From positions 1-64,000 of the forward strand of contig NZ_JNZA01000029.1 in the NCBI RefSeq assembly GCF_000717345.1: 64,000 bases of DNA, read 5' to 3'. The DNA is from Streptomyces lydicus (lineage in GTDB: Bacteria > Actinomycetota > Actinomycetes > Streptomycetales > Streptomycetaceae). Shown one piece after another: positions 52,848-60,357 of this stretch. Below the pieces are notes generated by a model that saw only the letters and a program-made list of their open reading frames with translations, was not told the origin of the DNA and did no database searches. The position numbers and the translations under genes are program-made. The first letter of the stretch is position 1, and each line of letters starts with the position of its first letter.

Positions 52848-54389
52848 ATGCCCGTACCGACCGGCCCCCGCCCCCGCACCCGGCCCCTGCGCATCGGCAT
52901 CGGCGGCATGGCCATCGAGTCCAGCCAGTTCTGCCCGCACCGCTCGGCCTACGACGACTTCCGCGTCACCCGGGGGCGCGAGCTGCTCGACCGCTACGCC
53001 TGGACCCGGCCGGACGCCTGGCCGGCCGGGCTCGTCGAGTGGGTGCCGCTGGTGCATGCGGTGGCGGTCCCCGGCGGGCCGGTGGAGCGCGCCACGTACG
53101 ACCGCGTCAAGGCCGAACTGACCGCCCGGACAAGGGAGTCGGGGCCGCTGGACGGCCTGGTGTACGACATCCACGGCGCGATGAGCGTGGTCGGCCTGGA
53201 GGACGCGGAGGCCGACCTCACCGAGGCCGTACGGGCCGCCACCGGCCCCGCCACCCTCATTTCCGCGGCCATGGACCTGCACGGCAATGTCTCGCGCCGC
53301 TTCGCCGCGCCTCTCGACCTGCTGACCGCGCACCGGCTGGCGCCGCACGAGGACGCCTGGGAGACCCGCGAGCGCGCCGCCCGCAAGCTGGTCGAGCGAC
53401 TGGCCACCGGGCGGGGCCGCCCACACCGCGCCTGGGTGCAGGTGCCCGTCCTCCTCCCCGGCGAGAAGACCAGCACCCGCCTCGAACCGGCGAAGTCGCT
53501 CTACGGCCGGCTGGCCGCCGTCGAGGCACTCGACGGGGTGGTGGACGCCGCGCTCTGGGTCGGTTACGCCTGGGCGGACGAGGAGCGCTGCCGGGCCGCG
53601 GTGGTGGTCACCGCGGACGACCCCCGACTTGCCGTCGCCCAGGCCGGGTTGCTGGCCCGGGCGTACTGGGACGCCCGCCGCGACTTCGTGTTCGTCGGCC
53701 CGACCGGCGACGCCGACGCGTGCATCGCCCGCGCCGTGGCCTCCACCGCCCGCCCGTTCGTGATCAGCGACTCCGGCGACAATCCCACCGCGGGCGGCGC
53801 GGGCGACCTGCCGTACATGCTGGGCCGGCTGCTGGCCCACGAGGAGCTGGCCGGCGGCCGGGTCACCGCGCTGCACCCGGGCCTGACCGACCCGGAGGCG
53901 GTCGCCGTCTGCTGCGACGCCGGGGTGGGTGCCGAGGTCACGCTCCGCGTGGGCGGCCGGTTCAGCGCGGGCACCGGCCCGCACGCGGAGCCGTACGAAC
54001 TGACCGGTACGGTCACCGCCCTCGACGGCCCGGCCGCCTCCCCCGCCCCTGGTGGACCGCGGGGCAATCCGGCGTACGACGGGCGCGGCCGGAGCGCGGC
54101 GGTCACCCGCGGCGGGGTCACCGTCGTACTGACCGAGCGCCGCACCCCGTTCCACACCCGCGCGGACTTCGGCGCGCTGGACCCGCTGGCCTACGACCTG
54201 CTGGTGGTGAAGATCGGCTATCTGGAACCCGAACTGCACGCGATGGCCGCCGACTGGCTGCTCGCCCTCACCCCGGGCGGGGTGGACCAGGACCTGCTGC
54301 GCCTCGGCCACCGCAAGGTGCGGCGTCCGCTCTACCCCTTCGACGACGAGGGCTTCGAGGACCCGGACCTGACGCCGGTGCTGCTGTAG
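52848..54389 (+). CDS. M81-family metallopeptidase (MlrC-like)
   Basis: 513 residues, no signal, cytoplasmic. The N-terminal M81/DUF1485 half has YDIHGAMSV, AAMDLHGNVS and LAPHEDAWETRERA, which carry the Asp/His residues expected to hold zinc. The C-terminal MlrC half has SDSGDNPTAGGAGD and VVKIGYLEPE. MlrC cleaves linearised microcystin tetrapeptide in Sphingomonas. Relatives in other bacteria have unknown peptide or amide substrates. ATG at 52848 follows AGGGAGAGTGAACCCTC. It is 64 bases after the ROK gene, so they likely form one operon. Confidence 0.92.
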   Translation: MPVPTGPRPRTRPLRIGIGGMAIESSQFCPHRSAYDDFRVTRGRELLDRYAWTRPDAWPAGLVEWVPLVHAVAVPGGPVERATYDRVKAELTARTRESGPLDGLVYDIHGAMSVVGLEDAEADLTEAVRAATGPATLISAAMDLHGNVSRRFAAPLDLLTAHRLAPHEDAWETRERAARKLVERLATGRGRPHRAWVQVPVLLPGEKTSTRLEPAKSLYGRLAAVEALDGVVDAALWVGYAWADEERCRAAVVVTADDPRLAVAQAGLLARAYWDARRDFVFVGPTGDADACIARAVASTARPFVISDSGDNPTAGGAGDLPYMLGRLLAHEELAGGRVTALHPGLTDPEAVAVCCDAGVGAEVTLRVGGRFSAGTGPHAEPYELTGTVTALDGPAASPAPGGPRGNPAYDGRGRSAAVTRGGVTVVLTERRTPFHTRADFGALDPLAYDLLVVKIGYLEPELHAMAADWLLALTPGGVDQDLLRLGHRKVRRPLYPFDDEGFEDPDLTPVLL

Positions 54390-54424
54390 CACCGCCTCCC
54401 CGGGCAGCACGGGCCCTGGCCTCC

Positions 54425-55315
54425 TCACCCGTCGGCGAGCCGGCGCACCCGGCGGGCGACGTCCTGCCAGACGGCTTCCGGGAGGTCGTGGCCGACGCCG
54501 GGCAGCTCGACGAACCGGGCGCCGCGGACCCGGGCCGCGACGGCGCGGCCGGCGGAGGGTTTGACGAGGGGGTCGTCCGCGCCGTGCAGGACCAGGGTCG
54601 GGACCGCGATCTCGTGGATACCGGGACCGTGCCACCGGGCACCGATCTGACGGCTCTGACTGCGCCCGTCCCGGACCCCCGTGTCGGCGATGGCGGTGAT
54701 GCGTTCCCTGGTGGCCTGCTCGTCGAGCGGGTGGGCGGGTGAGTGCAGGAGCCGGGCCAGGGCGATCCCGGCCTCGATGTCGCCTTCCGGGGTGGCGGGG
54801 TGACGCATGCGGGCGAGCTTCACGAGCGTCCGCAGGCGGAGGTGGCGCAGGGTGCGCACGCCCGCCGCATCGGCCGGGACGGCCGACACCGAGGTCAGTG
54901 TCCGCACCCTCCGGGGGTGGCGCAGCGCGATGCGCTGGGCGACCGCGCCGCCGAGCGACTGACCGAACAGGTGGGCCGATTCCCAGCCGAGGGCGTCCAG
55001 CACGGCGACGGCGTCGTCGGCCATGTCCTCGGCGGTGTAGGCCGACCCGCGGCCGCGCACCGGCGCGGTGAGGGGGCTGCGGGTCGCGGTGGGCGGCAGG
55101 TGCGTCGACTCCCCCGCGTCGCGCTGGTCGTAGCGCGCCACCGCGAAGCCCTGCGCGGCCAGTGCCCCGGCGAGGCCGTCCGGCCACCAGAGCCGGGAGA
55201 CCCCCAGGCCCGTCACCAGCAGCAGCGGTTCCTGGCCCGGGTGCCCGGTCAGCCGGTCGTAGGCCAGCGCGATCCGTCCGTTGTGGGCCCGGCGGACCGG
55301 AGTCCAGGTTGTCAT
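54425..55315 (-). CDS. Alpha/beta hydrolase
   Basis: 296 residues. Oxyanion region LLLVTGLGVSRLWW (about 31-44), nucleophile Ser120 in FGQSLGGAVAQ, catalytic Asp in LHGADDPLVKP and His in PGVGHDLPEA. This style is shared with 3-oxoadipate enol-lactonase-like and tetracenomycin/anthracycline methylesterase-like enzymes. GAGGAGGGGCAC precedes the ATG. Divergent TetR gene next door. Confidence 0.9.
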   Translation of the reverse strand: MTTWTPVRRAHNGRIALAYDRLTGHPGQEPLLLVTGLGVSRLWWPDGLAGALAAQGFAVARYDQRDAGESTHLPPTATRSPLTAPVRGRGSAYTAEDMADDAVAVLDALGWESAHLFGQSLGGAVAQRIALRHPRRVRTLTSVSAVPADAAGVRTLRHLRLRTLVKLARMRHPATPEGDIEAGIALARLLHSPAHPLDEQATRERITAIADTGVRDGRSQSRQIGARWHGPGIHEIAVPTLVLHGADDPLVKPSAGRAVAARVRGARFVELPGVGHDLPEAVWQDVARRVRRLADG

Positions 55316-55330
55316 GTGCCCCTCCTCAAT

Positions 55331-55351
55331 ACTGCGATCAGCGTTCGCAGT
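55331..55351. promoter_or_regulatory. TetR-type operator between hydrolase and TetR genes
   Basis: ACTGCGA and TCGCAGT are perfect 7-base arms around TCAGCGT in an 83-base divergent gap, the A/T-richest part of this neighbourhood. It is placed to control both the hydrolase and the regulator. Confidence 0.65.
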
Positions 55352-55398
55352 TATTACTCTAGGCGGCAGAGCGCGACGACGAACAGGAGAGGGGTCAG

Positions 55399-56103
55399 GT
55401 GGCCGAGGAACCGGTGCTGGTGTGGGACCGTCCCGATCGGGGAGCGCGCGGGCCCGCGCCCGAACGGAGCCGCGCCCAGCTCACCCGGGCCGCGATCCGG
55501 CTGGCCGACGCGGGCGGGCTGGCGGCGGTGTCCGTACGGCAGGTGGCCGGGGAACTGGGCACCGGCCCCGCGTCGCTCTACCGCTACATCGCCGGCCGCG
55601 ACGACCTGCTGGATCTGATGACGGACGCGGTGACCGGCGAGATCGACCTCACGGTGGCGCCGACCGGCGACCCGGTCGCGGACCTGGTGGCCCTGGCCCT
55701 GCGCAGCCGGGAGGTGCACCTCCGGCACCCCTGGCTGATGGAGGTCCCGCCGGAGGCGCTGCGGCTGGGCCCGCGCGGGCTGGACCACCTCGAATACGCC
55801 CTCGGCGCCCTCGCCCCCCTCCAGCTGCCGGGCCGGAGCAAGCTGGAGGCGATCGCCGCGCTGAGTGCCCTGGTCACGATGCTCTGCCGCGCCGAACTGC
55901 AGAGCCACCGGTCACCGACCGCACGCCAGGCGGCCCAGGCCGCCTATCTGAGCACCGCGGCCCGCGGCAGTGAACATCCGCTGCTGGCCCAGGCATTGGC
56001 CGGCCGAGAAGCCACCCCACCGGGCGACGCCCCCGCCGTCTTCGAACGAGTCGTCCACCGGGCACTCACCGGACTGCTGGCCCGTGGCCCCGAGACGCCG
56101 TAG
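55399..56103 (+). CDS. TetR-family regulator
   Basis: 234 residues from GTG at 55399 with GGAGAGGGG upstream. HTH at about 45-65 (SVRQVAGELGTGPASLYRYI). The C-terminal domain is of the TetR_C type found in tetracycline- or macrolide-responsive members (long helix with ALRSREVHLRHPWLMEV). It probably represses the divergent alpha/beta hydrolase and itself through the repeat at 55331. Confidence 0.9.
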   Translation: MAEEPVLVWDRPDRGARGPAPERSRAQLTRAAIRLADAGGLAAVSVRQVAGELGTGPASLYRYIAGRDDLLDLMTDAVTGEIDLTVAPTGDPVADLVALALRSREVHLRHPWLMEVPPEALRLGPRGLDHLEYALGALAPLQLPGRSKLEAIAALSALVTMLCRAELQSHRSPTARQAAQAAYLSTAARGSEHPLLAQALAGREATPPGDAPAVFERVVHRALTGLLARGPETP

Positions 56104-56157
56104 CCCGGGGGCCCGTCGCGGCCCGGCCGGCGGGCACGACGCGCGCCTCCTGGTCCG

Positions 56158-56256
56158 TCAGCGCTGCGGATCGCGGGCGTCGCAGCGGACGTTGGCGACG
56201 ACGACCGAGGCCGGGGCGGTGACCACCACGACACAGACCAGGCCACGCCCCCACCC
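56158..56256 (-). pseudogene. Vestigial duplicate of the MFS gene 3' end
   Basis: The minus strand reads LVCVVVVTA ... RCDARDPQR and stop, matching the last 27 residues of the MFS protein encoded next (LACVLVVTA ... RYDARDPQP and stop) with the same spacing. Nucleotide similarity is also obvious by eye (for example GGCGGTGACCACCA in both). The copy lies about 50 bases past the MFS stop and lacks any start. It is the relic of a tandem paralogue or a partial duplication. Confidence 0.6.
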
Positions 56257-56306
56257 ACCTCCACAGAGACGACGAGGCCCGGCGAACGCCCCGCCCTCCC
56301 CCTCCC

Positions 56307-57605
56307 TCAGGGCTGCGGGTCGCGGGCGTCGTAACGGGCGAAGGCGCGGCGGCCGAGGCCCAGGGCGGTGACCACCAGGACGCAGGCCAGGCCGCCGCCG
56401 ACCACTGCGGTGGCCGGGGAGGTCAGGTCGGCGGCCGAGCCGGCGAGGAAGTCGCCCAGGCGGGGTCCGCCCGCCACCACGACGATGAAGACGCCCTGGA
56501 GCCGCCCGCGCATGGCGTCCGGCGTGGCGGCCTGGAGCATGGTGCTGCGGAACACCATCGAGACGGTGTCCGCGCAGCCGGCCACGGCCAGGAAGACCAG
56601 CCCGAGCCACAGGTGCCGGGAGAGCCCGAAGCAGGCGATGGCGGCGCCCCAGGAGGCCACCGCGATGAGGATCGCCAGGCCGTGCCGGCGGATCCCGCCG
56701 AGCCAGCCGGAGAACAGCCCGCCGAGGACCGCGCCGACGGCGGGCGCGGCGACGAGCAGCCCGACGGTCTTGGCGTCCCCGGCGAACCAGAGCACCGCGA
56801 TGGCGGGGAACAGGGCACGCGGCTGGGCCAGCACCATCGCCGCCAGGTCGGAGAAGAACGTCATCCGCAGGTTGGGGCGGGTGGCGAGGAACCGCAGCCC
56901 GTCGAGCACGGAGGCGCGGCGCCGCGGCCCGTCCGCCTGCTCGGGGCGCATCGACGGCAGGCGCCACATCGCGTAGAGGGAGCCGCTGAAGGCCACCACG
57001 TCGATCAGGTAGGCGGCCTGGTAGCCCCACAGCCCGACGATGACCCCGCCCAGCATCGGGCCGCCCATCAGACCGAGGTTGCTGGTCAGGGAGTTGAGGG
57101 CGTTGGCGGCCGGCAGCTGCTCGGTCGGCAGCAGCCGGGGGATCATCGACGAGCGGGCCGGGGAGTTCATCGCGAAGCACACGGCCTGGAGGGCGACGAC
57201 GGTGTAGAGCAGCCAGACCCGGTGGTAGCCGGCCAGCGCCGCGCCGGCCAGCGTGACGGACATCGCGGTCGCGCCCGCGGCGCTGGCCAGGCCCAGCTTG
57301 CGGCGGTCGACGGTGTCGGCGATGGCGCCGCCGTAGAGCCCGAAGACGACCAGCGGGACCAGCGAGCACAGGCCCACCAAACCGACCGCGAAGGTGGACC
57401 GGGTGATGGCGTACACCTGCAGGGAGACCGCGAGCGCGGTCATCTGCTGGCCCATCCAGGAGATGGTGTTGCCGCACCACAGGCGGCGGTAGTCCGGCGA
57501 GGTGCGCAGCGGGGTCAGATCGGCGAATATCCGGGAACGCAGGGGCTTTTCGCGCTTTTCCGGTCGTGCCTGCGAGGTGTCGCCGGAGGTCGTTGTAGGG
57601 GCCAC
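56307..57605 (-). CDS. MFS exporter (EntS-like, transmembrane secretion effector type)
   Basis: 432 residues with about 12 membrane segments. The start PLRTSPDYRRLWCGNTISW and the loop GGAIADTVDRRK (MFS A-motif) fit the enterobactin/multidrug exporter group common beside actinobacterial siderophore genes. Here no siderophore genes adjoin. GTG at 57605 is the likely start. The last 60 bases are partly repeated downstream. Confidence 0.88.
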   Translation of the reverse strand: MAPTTTSGDTSQARPEKREKPLRSRIFADLTPLRTSPDYRRLWCGNTISWMGQQMTALAVSLQVYAITRSTFAVGLVGLCSLVPLVVFGLYGGAIADTVDRRKLGLASAAGATAMSVTLAGAALAGYHRVWLLYTVVALQAVCFAMNSPARSSMIPRLLPTEQLPAANALNSLTSNLGLMGGPMLGGVIVGLWGYQAAYLIDVVAFSGSLYAMWRLPSMRPEQADGPRRRASVLDGLRFLATRPNLRMTFFSDLAAMVLAQPRALFPAIAVLWFAGDAKTVGLLVAAPAVGAVLGGLFSGWLGGIRRHGLAILIAVASWGAAIACFGLSRHLWLGLVFLAVAGCADTVSMVFRSTMLQAATPDAMRGRLQGVFIVVVAGGPRLGDFLAGSAADLTSPATAVVGGGLACVLVVTALGLGRRAFARYDARDPQP

Positions 57606-57698
57606 GCGGCGCAGTAAAGCACGGGGCCGGCCCGCACCGGACGGCAGGGCGGGAAGAGGTGCCCGCGCCGGGTGCCCCTTACACGGCGGACCGTCGGG

Positions 57699-58889
57699 TC
57701 AGCCCTCGCCTGCCGGGGCGCCGGTCGCCGGGAGCCGGTAGACCCGGCGGGCGTTCTCCGCGGCGATCATCGCGCCGACCCGCCGGGCGTCCGCCTCGGA
57801 CCATGCGCCGCTCGCCGTCCACTCCCCCAGGACGCCGGTCAGCGCGGTGCGGAAGAGCGCGGCGCCGACCGTGTACAGCTCGGGGAGGCCGTAGGCGTCG
57901 GTGGAGAAGAGCAGCTTGCCGAAGGGCGCCAGTTCCAGGAATTCGGCGAGCACGGCGGTGGCGCGCGGGCCGGTGTGGGTGAGGGTCAGCCCGACGTCGG
58001 CATAGACGTGCGGGAAGACGCTCGCCAGGTAGGCGGCCTGACGGTGGTACGGGTAGCAGTGCAGCAGTACCAGGTCGGTGCCGGTGCCGGCGGTGGTCCG
58101 GGCGAGGCCGGTCAGCAGCGCCGGGTCGGCGTGGTCGAGCCGCAGATCGGGGTCGCCGAATCCGGTGTGGAGCTGGAGCGGGCGGCCGGTGGCGACGGCC
58201 AGCGCGATGAGGTGGCGCAGCAGCACGGGATCGGTGAGGCGGGGGGCGCCCGCGGCCAGCCAGCCGCGGGCGGCGTCCCGTACCGCGTCGTCCGCGGGCG
58301 GGGTGGGGTCGAGCGCCAGCCCGTGGCGGTACGCGGCGACGGACTTGAACGCGACGGCCGTGCGGGCGGCGTGCGCGACGGCCCCCGCGAGGGCCTCGGT
58401 GAACTCCCCGGCGTCGCCCGCCCCCGCCCCGCGTCCCCCGGCCGCCCGGAAGCCGGCCGCGGTGCGCTCGGCCAGCGTCTCCAGCCGGACCACCTCGTGC
58501 CCGGTGCCGCCGCCGGCCGCGGCCGTCTCGCCGGGCCCCGTCAGGTCGCCGGGCAGGCCGGTGTCCAGGAGGTACGCGCCGATGCCGGCGGCGCGCAGCA
58601 GGCGGCGCCGGGTCTCGTCGGGGCCCAGTGCGCGGCGGCGCGCCAGATAGTCCTCGGGCGGGCAGTGCGCGGGCAGGTCGAGCAGCGGCGGGCACCAGCG
58701 GCGCACGGCGAACCCGGTCTGGGTGTCGAAGAAGCTGGTGCCGGCCGCGGGTGGCCGGTCCGATTCGGTGAGGTACGAGGCGAACGTCCCGGCATCCGGT
58801 TCGTGCCGGAGCACGCCATGGCAGTGGTGGTCCACCAGTGGTGGCAGGCCGTCGTCGGGGCCGGCCACCCGGCCGTCCGCGGGCCTCAC
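57699..58889 (-). CDS. TIM-barrel amidohydrolase coupled to a glutamine-synthetase-like enzyme
   Basis: 396 residues. Metal motifs of amidohydrolase-2 type: VDHHCHGVL (H-x-H-x), LQLHTGFGDPDLRL, LLHCYPYHRQ and FSTDAYGLPELY. GTG at 58889 overlaps the upstream gene stop (GTGA). In fungi the FluG protein is a fusion of the same two domain types, amidohydrolase plus GS. The coupled pair may therefore handle one gamma-glutamyl or related amide: one enzyme makes it, the other hydrolyses or further processes it. Confidence 0.88.
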   Translation of the reverse strand: MRPADGRVAGPDDGLPPLVDHHCHGVLRHEPDAGTFASYLTESDRPPAAGTSFFDTQTGFAVRRWCPPLLDLPAHCPPEDYLARRRALGPDETRRRLLRAAGIGAYLLDTGLPGDLTGPGETAAAGGGTGHEVVRLETLAERTAAGFRAAGGRGAGAGDAGEFTEALAGAVAHAARTAVAFKSVAAYRHGLALDPTPPADDAVRDAARGWLAAGAPRLTDPVLLRHLIALAVATGRPLQLHTGFGDPDLRLDHADPALLTGLARTTAGTGTDLVLLHCYPYHRQAAYLASVFPHVYADVGLTLTHTGPRATAVLAEFLELAPFGKLLFSTDAYGLPELYTVGAALFRTALTGVLGEWTASGAWSEADARRVGAMIAAENARRVYRLPATGAPAGEG

Positions 58890-60286
58890 CAACGCCAGCG
58901 GGTGGCGGCGGCGATGTCCTCGGCCTCACTCCCGGCGAAGTGCGCCTCCTCCGCGCGCCGGACCGCGAGCACCGCGCCGTGCAGCACCCCGCCCATCGCC
59001 TCGTACAGCGGCGCCGACTTCTCCAGGCGGTCGGTGGCCTCCGTGAGGGTCGCGGGCAGCCGGACGATGCCGCGCCGGGCCCGCTCGCGGACGCCGAGGA
59101 CGCCGGGGTCACCGGTCTGGGGCTCGGGCAGCTGGGTGGCGCACTCGATGCCGTGCAGTCCGGCGGCGATCACCGCACCGACGGCGAGGTACGGGTTGGC
59201 GGCCGCGTCGAAGGTCTTGACCTCGGCGTGGCCGCCGTCGGGGTCGTCGGGCGCGCCGGTGATCAGGCGCAGCGCCGCCTCGCGGTTCTCCACGCCCCAG
59301 CACTGGTAGACCCCGGCCCAGCGGGAGGGCTGCAGCCGCAGGTAACTGGCGGGCGAGGGGCAGCCGATGGCGAGCAGGGCGGGCAGCGCGTTCAGGACGC
59401 CGCCGAGGAAGGACACCGCGTCGGGCGCCAGGCCCCAGGCCGCCTCGGGGGTCCGGTGCAGGCTCGTGCCGTCGCGGTACAGGCCGAGGTGGAGGTGGCA
59501 GCCGTTGCCGACCTGCCCGGCGACGAACGAGGGGGCGAAGGAGGCGCGCAGCCCGTGCCGGGCCGAGATCGCGCGGACGGTCTCGCGGACCAGCACCACG
59601 TCGTCGGCGGCGCGCACCGGATCGCCCGGTGCGGTGGTGACCTCGAACTGGCCGGGCGCGTACTCGGGGTGGAGCTGGAGGACCTCGATGCCCTGGACGG
59701 TCAGCGCCTCGGTGACGTCGCGGAGGTAGTCGGAGAGTTCGACGACCCGGGTCATGCCGTACGCGGGCCCCGCACAGGGGTAGTCGAGCGTCTCGTACGC
59801 GTCGGCCGCCGCCGGGTGGTGGCCCTCGGGGGCGCGGGTGACGATCCACTCGGTTTCAAAGCCCATCCGCAGCTCCAGGCCGGCCTCGGCGGCCCGTTCC
59901 GTCATCCGCCGGGCGAACTGCCGCTGGCAGGCGGGGTGCGGCGCTCCGAGCTGGTCGTAGCGGTCGGCCGGCGCCCAGGCCCAGCCGGGCTGGCCGGCGA
60001 GGGCGGTGAGACGGTCCAGGGCGGGGAAGAGCCGCAGGTCGCCGTCGGGTCCGCCGAGGTGGTCGGATTCGGTGATGGCGTCGTCGGAGGTGAAGACGTC
60101 GAAGACCGGCGACATCCCGACGCCGCGCGCGGCGGCTTCCGGGAGCCGCTGGGCCGGGACGGTCTTGACCCGGGCGACACCCGCGTTGTCCACCCAGGTC
60201 AACGCCACGTTCCGTACGCCTTCCGCCTCCAGTCGCGCCGCCGACTGGCGGGCTTCCTCGCGCTGTTCCGCAGCCCGCGATGCCAT
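58886..60286 (-). CDS. Glutamine-synthetase-like gamma-glutamyl ligase (GlnA4-like)
   Basis: 466 residues. The GS fold is intact: FETEW with the metal Glu, NGCHLHLGLY with the loop His, RLQPSRWAGV, and FDAAANPYLA. In the last block the usual Glu-x-Arg reads EVKTF, so the substrate-contact Arg is Lys. It lacks an obvious adenylylation Tyr motif. Streptomyces carry several such paralogues that glutamylate polyamines or ethanolamine rather than ammonia. This one most resembles that group by its context (an amidohydrolase partner), which is inference. Substrate is not proven. Confidence 0.88.
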   Translation of the reverse strand: MASRAAEQREEARQSAARLEAEGVRNVALTWVDNAGVARVKTVPAQRLPEAAARGVGMSPVFDVFTSDDAITESDHLGGPDGDLRLFPALDRLTALAGQPGWAWAPADRYDQLGAPHPACQRQFARRMTERAAEAGLELRMGFETEWIVTRAPEGHHPAAADAYETLDYPCAGPAYGMTRVVELSDYLRDVTEALTVQGIEVLQLHPEYAPGQFEVTTAPGDPVRAADDVVLVRETVRAISARHGLRASFAPSFVAGQVGNGCHLHLGLYRDGTSLHRTPEAAWGLAPDAVSFLGGVLNALPALLAIGCPSPASYLRLQPSRWAGVYQCWGVENREAALRLITGAPDDPDGGHAEVKTFDAAANPYLAVGAVIAAGLHGIECATQLPEPQTGDPGVLGVRERARRGIVRLPATLTEATDRLEKSAPLYEAMGGVLHGAVLAVRRAEEAHFAGSEAEDIAAATRWRW

Positions 60287-60357
60287 AGAGCCGTCCTCAC
60301 TCGACCGCGCCGATCCCTCGGCGTCCGTTCCCCCGCTGCTTGCCGGCACCTTCCCGG

